Below, piece after piece: positions 56,656 through 64,000 of a DNA stretch of 64,000 bases. The number at the start of each line of letters is the position of its first letter. The stretch's first letter is position 1. The notes under the pieces were generated by a model. It was not told the origin of the DNA, did not search any database, and saw only the letters and a program-made list of their open reading frames with translations. Both the position numbers and the translations under genes were made by a program. This stretch comes from Pseudoalteromonas sp. A601 (lineage in GTDB: Bacteria; Pseudomonadota; Gammaproteobacteria; Enterobacterales; Alteromonadaceae): the NCBI RefSeq assembly GCF_002165575.1, contig NZ_MXQF01000009.1, positions 1 through 64,000 of the forward strand, read 5' to 3'.

Positions 56656-58377
56656 ATGCATAAAATAAATCTATTGGCTCTTTCTTTAACTCTTTTTTCA
56701 TTGCCAAGCCTCGCTGATGACAATACTGATTTAAAAAATATAATTGATCAGCACTGGCAGCATGCACAAAGTGAAAAAATATTTTTCCGTACCGATCCTG
56801 ATGGGTGGAAACCCAATGGCAAACTTGCAAACTGGACTGAGCAAGCAATACAAAAACGCCAAACATATAACAACCAAGTGTTGCAAAAACTAGCCGCTAT
56901 TGACGCGCAATCTCTCAGTAAAACTCAGTTAATGAATTACCGACTTTTTAAATACGAGCGCGAAACCGAGCAAAAAAGCTACCAGTCATATGATAAGTAC
57001 TTTCCTGTAAACTTTTTAAGCGGCTGGCACACGTACTTTGCAGAGGCTCCCGCTAACATGGCGTTTTTAACCACCGCCGACTACGACAACTTTTTAATCA
57101 GTTTGGATGACTACCCCCGCTTTAATCAAGAAAACATAAACTTGATGAAAGAAGGTGTACAACGTGGCTACACACATTACTGCACTAGCTTTAAAAACTA
57201 CGACAAGAGCATCAGTGCGCATATTGTCAAAGATCCAAAAGATAGTGCTTTGTACGAGCCGTTCACCCGCATTCCCAACACCTTTAGCCAACAACAAAAA
57301 GCTGCTTATCAAGAAAAAGCTAAAAAACTGATTAGCAATAAAGTAATCCCTGCATACCGACATTTTTATGATTTTTTTGTTGATGATTACATGCCAAATT
57401 GTAGGACTGAGCCTGGTATTTCAAGTATTAAAGGTGGCCTTGAATATTACCAATACGCAGTAAATTACTACACTACCACACAAGCAACACCTCAAGAGAT
57501 CCATGAGTTAGGTCTACAAGAAGTTGCACGTATTAAAGCCCAAATGCAGGCCATTATTGACTCTCTGAATTTTAAGGGCACTTATGCTGACTTCTTACAG
57601 TTTTTAGCGACTGATCCTCAGTTTTATGCCGCAGACAAACAAGATTTGTTAGAAAAAGCAGCCTTTATTACGCAAAAAATGTATGGCAAATTACCGACTT
57701 ATTTCAGCCATTTACCACGTAACACCTTCGCAATTAAAGACTCAGCAACTCGAGGCGCTTTTTATATGCCACCGGCAGATAATCGCTCAGCAGGCACTTA
57801 CTTTTTAGCTTCAACGCCTTCGTTACAACCTTTATATAATTTAGAAGCCTTGAGTTTGCACGAAGCCATACCAGGCCATCATTTACAAAATGCGATAGCA
57901 ATGGAGCTTGATGTACCAGAGTTTAGACGCACACTTAACCACTCTGCATTTGGCGAAGGCTGGGGACTCTATGCAGAGCGTCTTGGTAAAGAAGCCGGCT
58001 TTTATCAAGACCCATACAGCGACTTTGGCCGCTTAGGCTACGAAATGTGGCGCGCAGTCAGACTAGTTGTTGATACTGGTATTCACGCATTTGGCTGGAG
58101 TCGAGAGCGCGCGATTAACTACTTAAACGAGTATACGGCATTGCCGCAAAGTGCCGTAGAAGACCAAATTGATCGTTATACTTCATGGCCTGCTCAAGCG
58201 CTTTCATACAAAATGGGCGAGTTAAAAATACGCGAGCTCCGCGCAAAAGCTGAAAAAGAACTTGGCGCTAATTTTGACATTCGCCGCTTTCACGACACCG
58301 TAATTGGCCAAGGCTCACTGCCAATAGCTGTACTCGAAGAAGTCATCAACGACTGGATAGCACAACAACAAAAATAG
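56656..58377 (+). CDS. Secreted DUF885 metallopeptidase-like protein
   Basis: A 573-residue protein with a signal peptide (LPSLA-DD), a helical DUF885 domain, the zinc motif LHEAIPGHHLQ (HExxxGH type), and the downstream Glu in AFGEGWGLYAERLG. The family is thought to be periplasmic zinc peptidases. The start at 56656 gives a good signal peptide with GAGAA upstream; ATGs at 56635 and 56644 are alternatives. About 300 bases follow without a gene. Confidence 0.88.
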   Translation: MHKINLLALSLTLFSLPSLADDNTDLKNIIDQHWQHAQSEKIFFRTDPDGWKPNGKLANWTEQAIQKRQTYNNQVLQKLAAIDAQSLSKTQLMNYRLFKYERETEQKSYQSYDKYFPVNFLSGWHTYFAEAPANMAFLTTADYDNFLISLDDYPRFNQENINLMKEGVQRGYTHYCTSFKNYDKSISAHIVKDPKDSALYEPFTRIPNTFSQQQKAAYQEKAKKLISNKVIPAYRHFYDFFVDDYMPNCRTEPGISSIKGGLEYYQYAVNYYTTTQATPQEIHELGLQEVARIKAQMQAIIDSLNFKGTYADFLQFLATDPQFYAADKQDLLEKAAFITQKMYGKLPTYFSHLPRNTFAIKDSATRGAFYMPPADNRSAGTYFLASTPSLQPLYNLEALSLHEAIPGHHLQNAIAMELDVPEFRRTLNHSAFGEGWGLYAERLGKEAGFYQDPYSDFGRLGYEMWRAVRLVVDTGIHAFGWSRERAINYLNEYTALPQSAVEDQIDRYTSWPAQALSYKMGELKIRELRAKAEKELGANFDIRRFHDTVIGQGSLPIAVLEEVINDWIAQQQK

Positions 58378-58682
58378 TGTTCATTGCATTTGTTTGATGC
58401 ATGTTTATGTAATAAGTACCAGTCAACAACCATTAAGTAATCGTTGTTGGCTGACCTCTAATGATTTTTTTACCTACAGGCCAGCACAGCAGCAAGCCAC
58501 AAACTAGAACCGAAACCACTCCTTCGATTACAATTGTATTTTACTAATTCAGTAAAGAGTCAGCCCTATTTTGCTATCACTGTCACTGCATTTTTTCGGT
58601 GCTGTACAAGCTATAAACACCTTGCTTAGCCTCACTTTTAAATGCCAAATTTATTGCAGCAGATTGAGGCTAATTATTCATT
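58378..58682. other. Gene-free stretch with a possible terminator
   Basis: It holds a hairpin near 58422-58455 (GTCAACAAC with GTTGTTGGCTGAC, one arm interrupted) followed by a T-rich stretch, a plausible terminator for the DUF885 gene. The rest shows nothing. Confidence 0.4.
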
Positions 58683-59063
58683 ATGACAACAACCTTTTTA
58701 AGTAACTCACAACAAATGGCTCTGCAACAAGCGCTGATCGACAGTAAGCTTTTAAACAGCGACTCATTAAATAGTAATAACTCACCCTCACCAGAGCACA
58801 AAGCGTATAGCCTAATTGCTGTAACACTCTACCGCTTTAATTTACACAAAATAAAATGGTCATCTTTTTTAAAAACAGCAATCAGTGCAGTGGCCAATAT
58901 ATGCCAATGGCTATCTAACGAGTTTGTTAGATGTCAACAAAACTACAAAAATCACCCTAATGAAAGCGAAATAATTGAGCAAAGTGCATTTTTTAATGGT
59001 GTGTTTAGTGAGGAACTCGCTTATATAGATACTTTACTGGATGCTGAAGTGCAGGCTAAGTAA
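58683..59063 (+). CDS. Hypothetical 126-residue protein
   Basis: Soluble, Ser/Asn-rich at the N-terminus (LLNSDSLNSNNSPSP), with a weakly hydrophobic middle (TAISAVANICQWL) and an acidic C-terminus. No family recognised and no clear ribosome binding site. The 250 bases after it include the AT palindrome TAAAAATTT-TG-AAATTTTTA at 59221-59240. Confidence 0.5.
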   Translation: MTTTFLSNSQQMALQQALIDSKLLNSDSLNSNNSPSPEHKAYSLIAVTLYRFNLHKIKWSSFLKTAISAVANICQWLSNEFVRCQQNYKNHPNESEIIEQSAFFNGVFSEELAYIDTLLDAEVQAK

Positions 59064-59316
59064 AAATTCAAGCCTTGGAGGCAAACTAAATCAATAACTT
59101 GATAATCATTTATTTTTAACCAATAAACCCAGCGTTTCATTTCCTCCCATACGACAAAGCATCTCCTTGTTCTCTCGGGTAAAATTCAATTCTAAACTAA
59201 AACACAACTTATCCATACTGTAAAAATTTTGAAATTTTTAACCCTCTCACCTTGTTTTTACCTAAAAGGTGGACTTAATTTAAAAAGTAATGAAACTTCA
59301 TAAAAAGGACTTTGTA

Positions 59317-60174
59317 ATGATTAAACTCATCATTATTGCTTGGTTACTTTTTTGTTCGCATGCTTACGCGACAAATATTTTTCAGCTGAGATCTAAAGCT
59401 AACAATATAAATTTCACCGATATTCAACCAAACCACCCACGATGGAATGCCAGCTCAATTTATGTCGCCGGTGATGTTGTTACTCATAACAACAGCTTAT
59501 TTATAGCCGCTTTTTGGGTTAAAGGCATTGAGCCAATAAAAAACCAGCCCCATTGGGATGGTTGGATTTGGCTGCAAAATACAGTCATAGAAAAATGGCA
59601 AGCGAATAAAATGTATCAAGCTGGCAGCCTTGTAAAACACGGAGTCGACTACTACCTTGCCCGCTACTGGAATGAGAATAACGAACCTAAACCTCACAGT
59701 AGCTGGCAGCGCATTAAAGATTTATTTTACCTACCCCCAGAACTACCACCTGAACACCCTGACGACTATAAAACGTTGGACGGGGTTGATCAAAATGACA
59801 ACGGTATCCGCGACGATTATGAGCGCTATGTGTATGAAAAATTTGATTCTCCACAGCTCATCACCTTCAGTTTAGGTGCCGCTTCAACATTGCAACTGGT
59901 TATTGATATTGAGCAAGGCCGTATCCCAAATTTAGATACTGAGATTGGGAAGCAGATTATTTTAGATTTTATAAATATAAGCTTCTGCACTGAAATGATA
60001 CAGAATACGTTCCCTTCTTATCGCAATCCTAAACTGATGTACTTTAATACTATAGATAGGGCCTATGCTAATCGTAAAGCACAAAATAAAGCTCATGATC
60101 TAATTCCTTGGGATGACGATTTTCATCTAGATGCTGATATGTCTTGCACAATATTAGAGGAAGTAATGAAATGA
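59317..60174 (+). CDS. Secreted protein with two CBM5/12-like carbohydrate-binding modules
   Basis: A 285-residue protein with a signal peptide (CSHAYA-TN). Two CBM5/12 (ChtBD3) modules occupy about 43-82 (WNASSIYVAGDVV, ending IWLQN) and 91-131 (WQANKMYQAGSLV, ending WQRI). A C-terminal domain begins with an EF-hand/dockerin-like Asp loop, GVDQNDNGIRDDYE. No catalytic domain is seen. It may bind chitin or a similar surface. AAAAGGA precedes the ATG. Its stop overlaps the next gene's start (ATGA). A near-identical frameshifted copy lies 2 kb downstream. Confidence 0.8.
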   Translation: MIKLIIIAWLLFCSHAYATNIFQLRSKANNINFTDIQPNHPRWNASSIYVAGDVVTHNNSLFIAAFWVKGIEPIKNQPHWDGWIWLQNTVIEKWQANKMYQAGSLVKHGVDYYLARYWNENNEPKPHSSWQRIKDLFYLPPELPPEHPDDYKTLDGVDQNDNGIRDDYERYVYEKFDSPQLITFSLGAASTLQLVIDIEQGRIPNLDTEIGKQIILDFINISFCTEMIQNTFPSYRNPKLMYFNTIDRAYANRKAQNKAHDLIPWDDDFHLDADMSCTILEEVMK

Positions 60175-61325
60175 AAACTTGCTTATTAATCATCCTAATA
60201 TTCTTTATTCCAAAGGCACAGGCCGAATTCGATAGTCTTGATAGGTATTGCTCAAAACAAATAGACCAACTGCGCTTGTTCTACGTTAATGGTATGTTTA
60301 CTAGCTCGGATGATTTTCGAAAAAATTTAGCTTGGTTAGATAATTTTCAGATGACTAAATTAGGTAAATACCTTAAAGGTAGAGAACCAACGGGCAGCTA
60401 TAACAAAGATGAAGACCTTCATATGCAAATATATGAAGTAGCAAAACAAAAATATGGCGATTTATCCCCTTTTTCAAATAAGTACCACCTCATAACTGCA
60501 ATACTCGGTGGTACCGTCGATTCTCTTTCTCAGGAAAATATCGCCCATATTGAATCTGTAATTGAAGAAGTATTTTCAAGTGTAACTTATTCAAAGTTAA
60601 ACGATACTGATTATAGAAATGCCTATCAAAAGCTGCTGTTTCAAATGCACTCTTGCAACCGTATTATTCTTATTGGTCACTCGCAAGGTAACTTTTACAC
60701 CAATGCTCTTTTTGAGGAAACCATATCTACTTATCAATATAGCGACGGGTATCTTGCTTCCGATTATCCACTGGTTGGCCTAGCCGCAATAGCAACACCA
60801 ACAAGTTCAATAGGAGGAAGTTTGGGGGAGGAATATAAAGAGATCATTTCACACCTTACACTTGACGAAGACTGGTTCATGCGAGCCGTAAGGATTCTAT
60901 TTGGTAGTTTACCTTCAAACTATTCTGCTGAGTCTTTATTTGATTCAACTGGTCATGGGCTAATTGATGCGTATCTAAGAAATAATGCTGTTGCAAATGC
61001 AATAAGTGCTAAAATTGAATTTTCTATACAGAACCAAACTCCTTTCCCCTTATTTGAACAACACCCTGTAAATTCAGATGCTTTTTCACATATAGGCTAT
61101 TCAACGATTAATAAAGTTCTTGATCTCAAATTTGAATCAGGAGGTGTTTACCGTTATTACAATATACCCATATTATTATGGGATAAGCTGTATTACTCAA
61201 CATCAATGGGGAAGGTTTTTAATGATAATATTCGAGGTCAATACCCTTTTAATAAGTTAGATATTGAAAGTATGACTTACCTAAAAATGACATCACTTGA
61301 ACCAGTTGCAAAAGTTGAAAAATAA
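60171..61325 (+). CDS. Secreted alpha/beta-hydrolase-like protein (GHSQG)
   Basis: A 384-residue protein with a signal peptide (IPKAQA-EF) and the nucleophile elbow RIILIGHSQGNFYTNALF, with Ser171 in a lipase-like GHSQG. FYVNGMFTSSDDF near residue 40 is like the oxyanion strand of PGAP1/lipase-type folds. No clear acid or His assignment. AGAGGAAG precedes the ATG, and the start overlaps the previous stop. It sits between two copies of a carbohydrate-binding protein gene, suggesting a joint role outside the cell. Confidence 0.75.
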   Translation: MKTCLLIILIFFIPKAQAEFDSLDRYCSKQIDQLRLFYVNGMFTSSDDFRKNLAWLDNFQMTKLGKYLKGREPTGSYNKDEDLHMQIYEVAKQKYGDLSPFSNKYHLITAILGGTVDSLSQENIAHIESVIEEVFSSVTYSKLNDTDYRNAYQKLLFQMHSCNRIILIGHSQGNFYTNALFEETISTYQYSDGYLASDYPLVGLAAIATPTSSIGGSLGEEYKEIISHLTLDEDWFMRAVRILFGSLPSNYSAESLFDSTGHGLIDAYLRNNAVANAISAKIEFSIQNQTPFPLFEQHPVNSDAFSHIGYSTINKVLDLKFESGGVYRYYNIPILLWDKLYYSTSMGKVFNDNIRGQYPFNKLDIESMTYLKMTSLEPVAKVEK

Positions 61326-61351
61326 CTAAACATCACCAAAAGGATTTTGAA

Positions 61352-62208
61352 ATGACTAAACTCATCATTATTATTGCTTGGTTACTTTTTTGTTCGCATG
61401 CTTACGCGACAAATATTTTTAAGCTTAACTCACAAGCTAACAATATAAATTTAACCGATATTCAACCAAACCACCCACAATGGAATGCCAGCTCAATTTA
61501 TGTCGCCGTGATGTTGTCACTCATAACAACAGCTTATTTATTGCCGCTTTTTGGGTTAAAGGCATTGAACCGATAGAAAACCAGCCCCACTGGGATGGCT
61601 GGATCTGGCTACAAAACACCACGATAGAAAAGTGGCAAGCAAACAAAGTGTATCAAGCTAGTAACCTTGTAAAACACGGTACTGACTATTATCTTGCTCG
61701 CTATTGGAACGAGAATAACGAACCTAAACCTCACAGTAGCTGGCAACGCATTAAAGATTTATTTTACCTAACCCCAGATTTGCCACCCGAACACCCAAAC
61801 GACTATAAAACGTTGGACGGTGTTGATCAAAATGACAACGGTATCCGCGACGATTATGAGCGCTACGTGTATGAAAAGTTTGATTCTCCACAGCTCATCA
61901 CCTTCAGTTTAGGTGCCGCTTCAACATTGCAACTGGTTATTGATATTGAGCAAGGCCGTATACCAAATTTAGATACTGAGATTGGTAAGCAGATTATTTT
62001 GGATATGATAAACATAAGCTACTGTGTTCGATATTTACAAAATTCACACCCACACTTTAGAGAACCCGAAGTTTTATACTTTAATACGATAGATAGAGCT
62101 AACGCTAACCGGAAAAGCCAAAATAGAATTAGTGACTATATTGCTTGGGATGACGGTTTTCATCGAAGTGCTGATCAATACTGTAAAATGCTTAAGCTGA
62201 AGGAGTAA
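61352..62208 (+). pseudogene. Frameshifted second copy of the double-CBM protein gene
   Basis: The DNA repeats the gene at 59317 from its ribosome binding site on. The signal peptide, both CBM modules and the Asp loop are nearly the same, while the last 60 codons diverge (ISYCVRYLQNSHPHFRE). Near 61507, GCCGTGATG replaces GCCGGTGATG, so one G is missing. The first frame then runs off to a stop at 61576, and the rest continues in the other frame from RRDVVTHNN. Restoring the base would give a protein of about 285 residues. Confidence 0.88.
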
Positions 62209-62252
62209 GAGCCTTTTTTAAGTCAACGGTTTAATTATACCTTGGGAAAATC

Positions 62253-62867
62253 TTACATACTTTTACAAACAATAAGCCAAAATATTTGTGAATACTCGTT
62301 AACCTCTTTTACTTCAAGCAATCCATAGCTGCTAAACTGTGCCTTGATCGCCGCTTCATCATAATAAAATAAGTTAACCCCATGCTTGCTTGCAAATCTG
62401 TCTTTACTTATTTCAACACCTTCGCCATAGGTTTGGCTATCTGTAGATAAAGTAACAAATACCATGTAGCCATCATTTTTAAGTTGTTTATAGCTATTAT
62501 TTATCAGGTTTGTACGTGCTTTTTCATCAAGCAAGTGAAGTAAAGCATAACAAAAAACGCCATCATATATTTCATCATCAAAAGGCATGTTATTAACATT
62601 GCCGTGATGAATCTTCATGGTATTACCGTATTGCTTTCTGGCTATTCCTATTGCAGTCTCAGATATTTCAATACCGGTTACATCAAAACCATGATCACTA
62701 AATACTTTGCCGTTTCGGCCGTAGCCAAATCCTGGGATCAAAAGCTTTTTCAAACCATTATTTTTAAAAAGAGCGACAGTTAACGCTGTTGTGCTTGAAG
62801 CTTCATCACCCCACATCATTTGCTTATCTTTAAAGGTAGTTTCCCAAAATTCTTTATCTTTTGTCAT
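62253..62867 (-). CDS. Class I SAM-dependent methyltransferase
   Basis: A 204-residue methyltransferase with motif I LLIPGFGYGRNGKVF, motif II acid VTGIEIS, post-II NVNNMPFDDEIYDGVFCYAL and a TehB-like C-terminus. The GFGYGRNG form resembles bacterial small-molecule methyltransferases of the TehB/thiol-methyltransferase group. The substrate is unknown. It follows the flavoprotein gene by 31 bases on the same strand and may share its transcript. Confidence 0.87.
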   Translation of the reverse strand: MTKDKEFWETTFKDKQMMWGDEASSTTALTVALFKNNGLKKLLIPGFGYGRNGKVFSDHGFDVTGIEISETAIGIARKQYGNTMKIHHGNVNNMPFDDEIYDGVFCYALLHLLDEKARTNLINNSYKQLKNDGYMVFVTLSTDSQTYGEGVEISKDRFASKHGVNLFYYDEAAIKAQFSSYGLLEVKEVNEYSQIFWLIVCKSM

Positions 62868-62898
62868 ACTGGCAGCCTTGTGTGCGCTGATACTTTAA

Positions 62899-63801
62899 CT
62901 ACAACAACTCTTGTATTAATTGTTTATGTACACCTATACCTGCCATTACACCTGATGCAGAAGCAAATGTGGCATTTTGCATTGGGTTAGCTATATCGCC
63001 AGCGGCAAATACACCAGCAACTGTGGTTTGTTTAAAATCGTCAGTTACGACTATCGCCCCCATTGGCCCATCTGTAAACTCACAGCCTAAAAGCTCAGCA
63101 AACGAGCTCGCCATATGTGTTTTAGGCCCAACATATAAGCCTCCTAATGCAATGACGCGACCATCGGCAAGTTTTACCGCAGAGACTTCAAGGTTACCCC
63201 CTAATACTTCAACAACGGGTGTATCTTCAAAGCTAACTCCACGTTGCTGTAAAAATAATTTTTGTTCTGGATCGGGCTGGTATTCACCTTGCGAGAAATA
63301 GGTAGTTAAGCCCCAATCAGGGATCATTCCTGCTTGATGTAAAGACATTGGCCCCGTTGCAATAACACCTAAAGAACGATTACGTAACTCATAACCGTGG
63401 CAGTAAGGGCAATGTATAACTGTTTTTCCCCAACGCGCTTTAACGCCTTTAATATCAGGTAATTCATCTTTTAAACCTGTGGCGAGGATAATTTTTTTGC
63501 AGGCTATTGTCTCACCGTTATTGATTTTTACGCTAAAACCCTGCACTTTTTTATTAATATCAACCACTTTATCTTCAATAATGGTGACACTTTCATACGC
63601 TTGTAATTGCTGCCATGTTTTCTCTTTAATAGCCGATGGGCTGTATCCATCTAAACCTAAAAAACCATGCGAATGGTCAGTAAATCGGTTTCTTGGTTTA
63701 CCTGCATCAATGACAGTTACTTTGCGCTGAGCTCTTACTAATTGCGTAGCTGCGGAAATGCCCGCAAAACTTCCACCAATAATCACAACATCTTGCTTCA
63801 T
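62899..63801 (-). CDS. Thioredoxin-reductase-like NAD(P)/FAD oxidoreductase
   Basis: A 300-residue flavoprotein with N-terminal FAD motif VVIIGGSFAGISAATQL, the redox pair CPYCHGYE, the second dinucleotide region SLGVIATGPM, and C-terminal VAGVFAAGDIAN. It is shorter than, and different from, classical TrxB (the redox motif is CPYC), as in stand-alone thioredoxin-reductase-like enzymes. GAGGAATT precedes the ATG at 63801. Divergent from an Rrf2 regulator with a doubled operator between them. Confidence 0.9.
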   Translation of the reverse strand: MKQDVVIIGGSFAGISAATQLVRAQRKVTVIDAGKPRNRFTDHSHGFLGLDGYSPSAIKEKTWQQLQAYESVTIIEDKVVDINKKVQGFSVKINNGETIACKKIILATGLKDELPDIKGVKARWGKTVIHCPYCHGYELRNRSLGVIATGPMSLHQAGMIPDWGLTTYFSQGEYQPDPEQKLFLQQRGVSFEDTPVVEVLGGNLEVSAVKLADGRVIALGGLYVGPKTHMASSFAELLGCEFTDGPMGAIVVTDDFKQTTVAGVFAAGDIANPMQNATFASASGVMAGIGVHKQLIQELL

Positions 63802-63849
63802 CTTTAATTCCTCATTTATTGCAAACCGATTCATTCATCAACTTCAATT

Positions 63850-63912
63850 CATGAAACATATTAAGTTACATGAGTTTTCAAAGTCAACACATGCAACATT
63901 AAAAGTTTCGTG
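63850..63912. promoter_or_regulatory. Two inverted-repeat operators between the flavoprotein and rrf2 genes
   Basis: Site 1 is CATGAAAC-N7-GTTACATG (63850-63872). Site 2 is CATGCAAC-N7-GTTTCGTG (63890-63912). The arms share CATG-AAC/GTT and the 7-base spacer, and the centres are 40 bases apart. The position fits binding by the adjacent Rrf2 protein. Confidence 0.6.
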
Positions 63913-63968
63913 ATATTATCAAACGCATAAAATGGCTAAGGCTATTTATAGATTAAGAAGAGAATAAA

Positions 63969-64000
63969 ATGAGAAAAGACAGTCGATTATCGCGCATGCT
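63969..64000 (+). CDS. Rrf2-family transcriptional regulator, N-terminal start only
   Basis: Ten codons are visible before the window ends. MRKDSRLSRM is the usual opening of Rrf2-family regulators of this group. AGAAGAGA lies upstream. It is divergent from the thioredoxin-reductase-like gene, its likely target. Confidence 0.6.
   Translation, partial: MRKDSRLSRM

Noticed and set aside
59221..59240. AT-only palindrome before the CBM gene
   Set aside because: Such palindromes are expected by chance in AT-rich DNA, and no adjacent regulator suggests a function.
1..64000. Search for CRISPR arrays, transposases, integrases, tRNA and rRNA
   Set aside because: No spaced direct repeats, mobile-element proteins or structural RNA signatures were seen by reading both strands.

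Overview
The window looks like chromosomal DNA of a marine gammaproteobacterium of the Pseudoalteromonas/Alteromonadales type. The evidence is AT-rich DNA, dense coding on both strands, large TonB-dependent receptors, a bet (choline to glycine betaine) operon, a HugZ-type heme protein, a CorA-like transporter and several diguanylate cyclases. Genus-level placement is inference from protein resemblance, not a search. I saw no rRNA, tRNA, CRISPR array, transposase or phage gene.

Layout. 0-6 kb: end of a dienelactone hydrolase, two small overlapping membrane proteins, a VOC protein, then a LysR regulator divergent from two coupled MFS transporters, and an atypical SDR protein. 6-15.7 kb: a siderophore-type TonB receptor, then two head-to-head ABC export operons (hydrolase-ATPase-permease leftward; YtrA-type GntR-ATPase-permease rightward) sharing a control region with a perfect inverted repeat; then a periplasmic solute-binding protein. 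15.8-21.6 kb: the leftward bet cluster betI-betB-betA followed by a short BCCT-like transporter and a TorF-type porin, with BetI-like operators upstream. 22-26 kb: a FAN1-like VRR-NUC nuclease fused to a DnaQ-type exonuclease, a DUF2189 membrane protein and a GNAT protein.

26-38 kb: a heme-type TonB receptor divergent from a DUF4920/PepSY pair around a Fur-box-like site; a Tat-exported PhoX-like protein; Dps; CorA; an RND efflux pump with its adaptor; HugZ. Together these suggest iron/heme acquisition and storage, metal handling and stress protection. 38-43 kb: GST, a small lipoprotein, PhnA, a 7TM-DISM diguanylate cyclase, a small unknown protein, and a pyroglutamyl-peptidase-like protein whose catalytic Cys is Ser.

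43-50.4 kb is a zone of gene decay. A clade-2 type catalase has lost its heme-binding core and carries a frameshift. A serine hydrolase and a rightward gene have both lost their 5' ends at one shared point. A TPR-GGDEF gene is frameshifted. Between them are an apparently intact hydrolase-DUF2975-XRE operon, ChaB and Cu/Zn superoxide dismutase. 50-59 kb is ordinary: a heme-c/Vgb-like protein, AcpH, AraC regulator/DUF2306, a YdjM-like protein and a DUF885 peptidase-like protein. 59-62.2 kb holds a cassette of a secreted double carbohydrate-binding-module protein, a secreted GHSQG hydrolase-like protein, and a frameshifted second copy of the first gene. The window ends with a methyltransferase and a thioredoxin-reductase-like flavoprotein divergent from an Rrf2 regulator, with two copies of an inverted-repeat operator between them.
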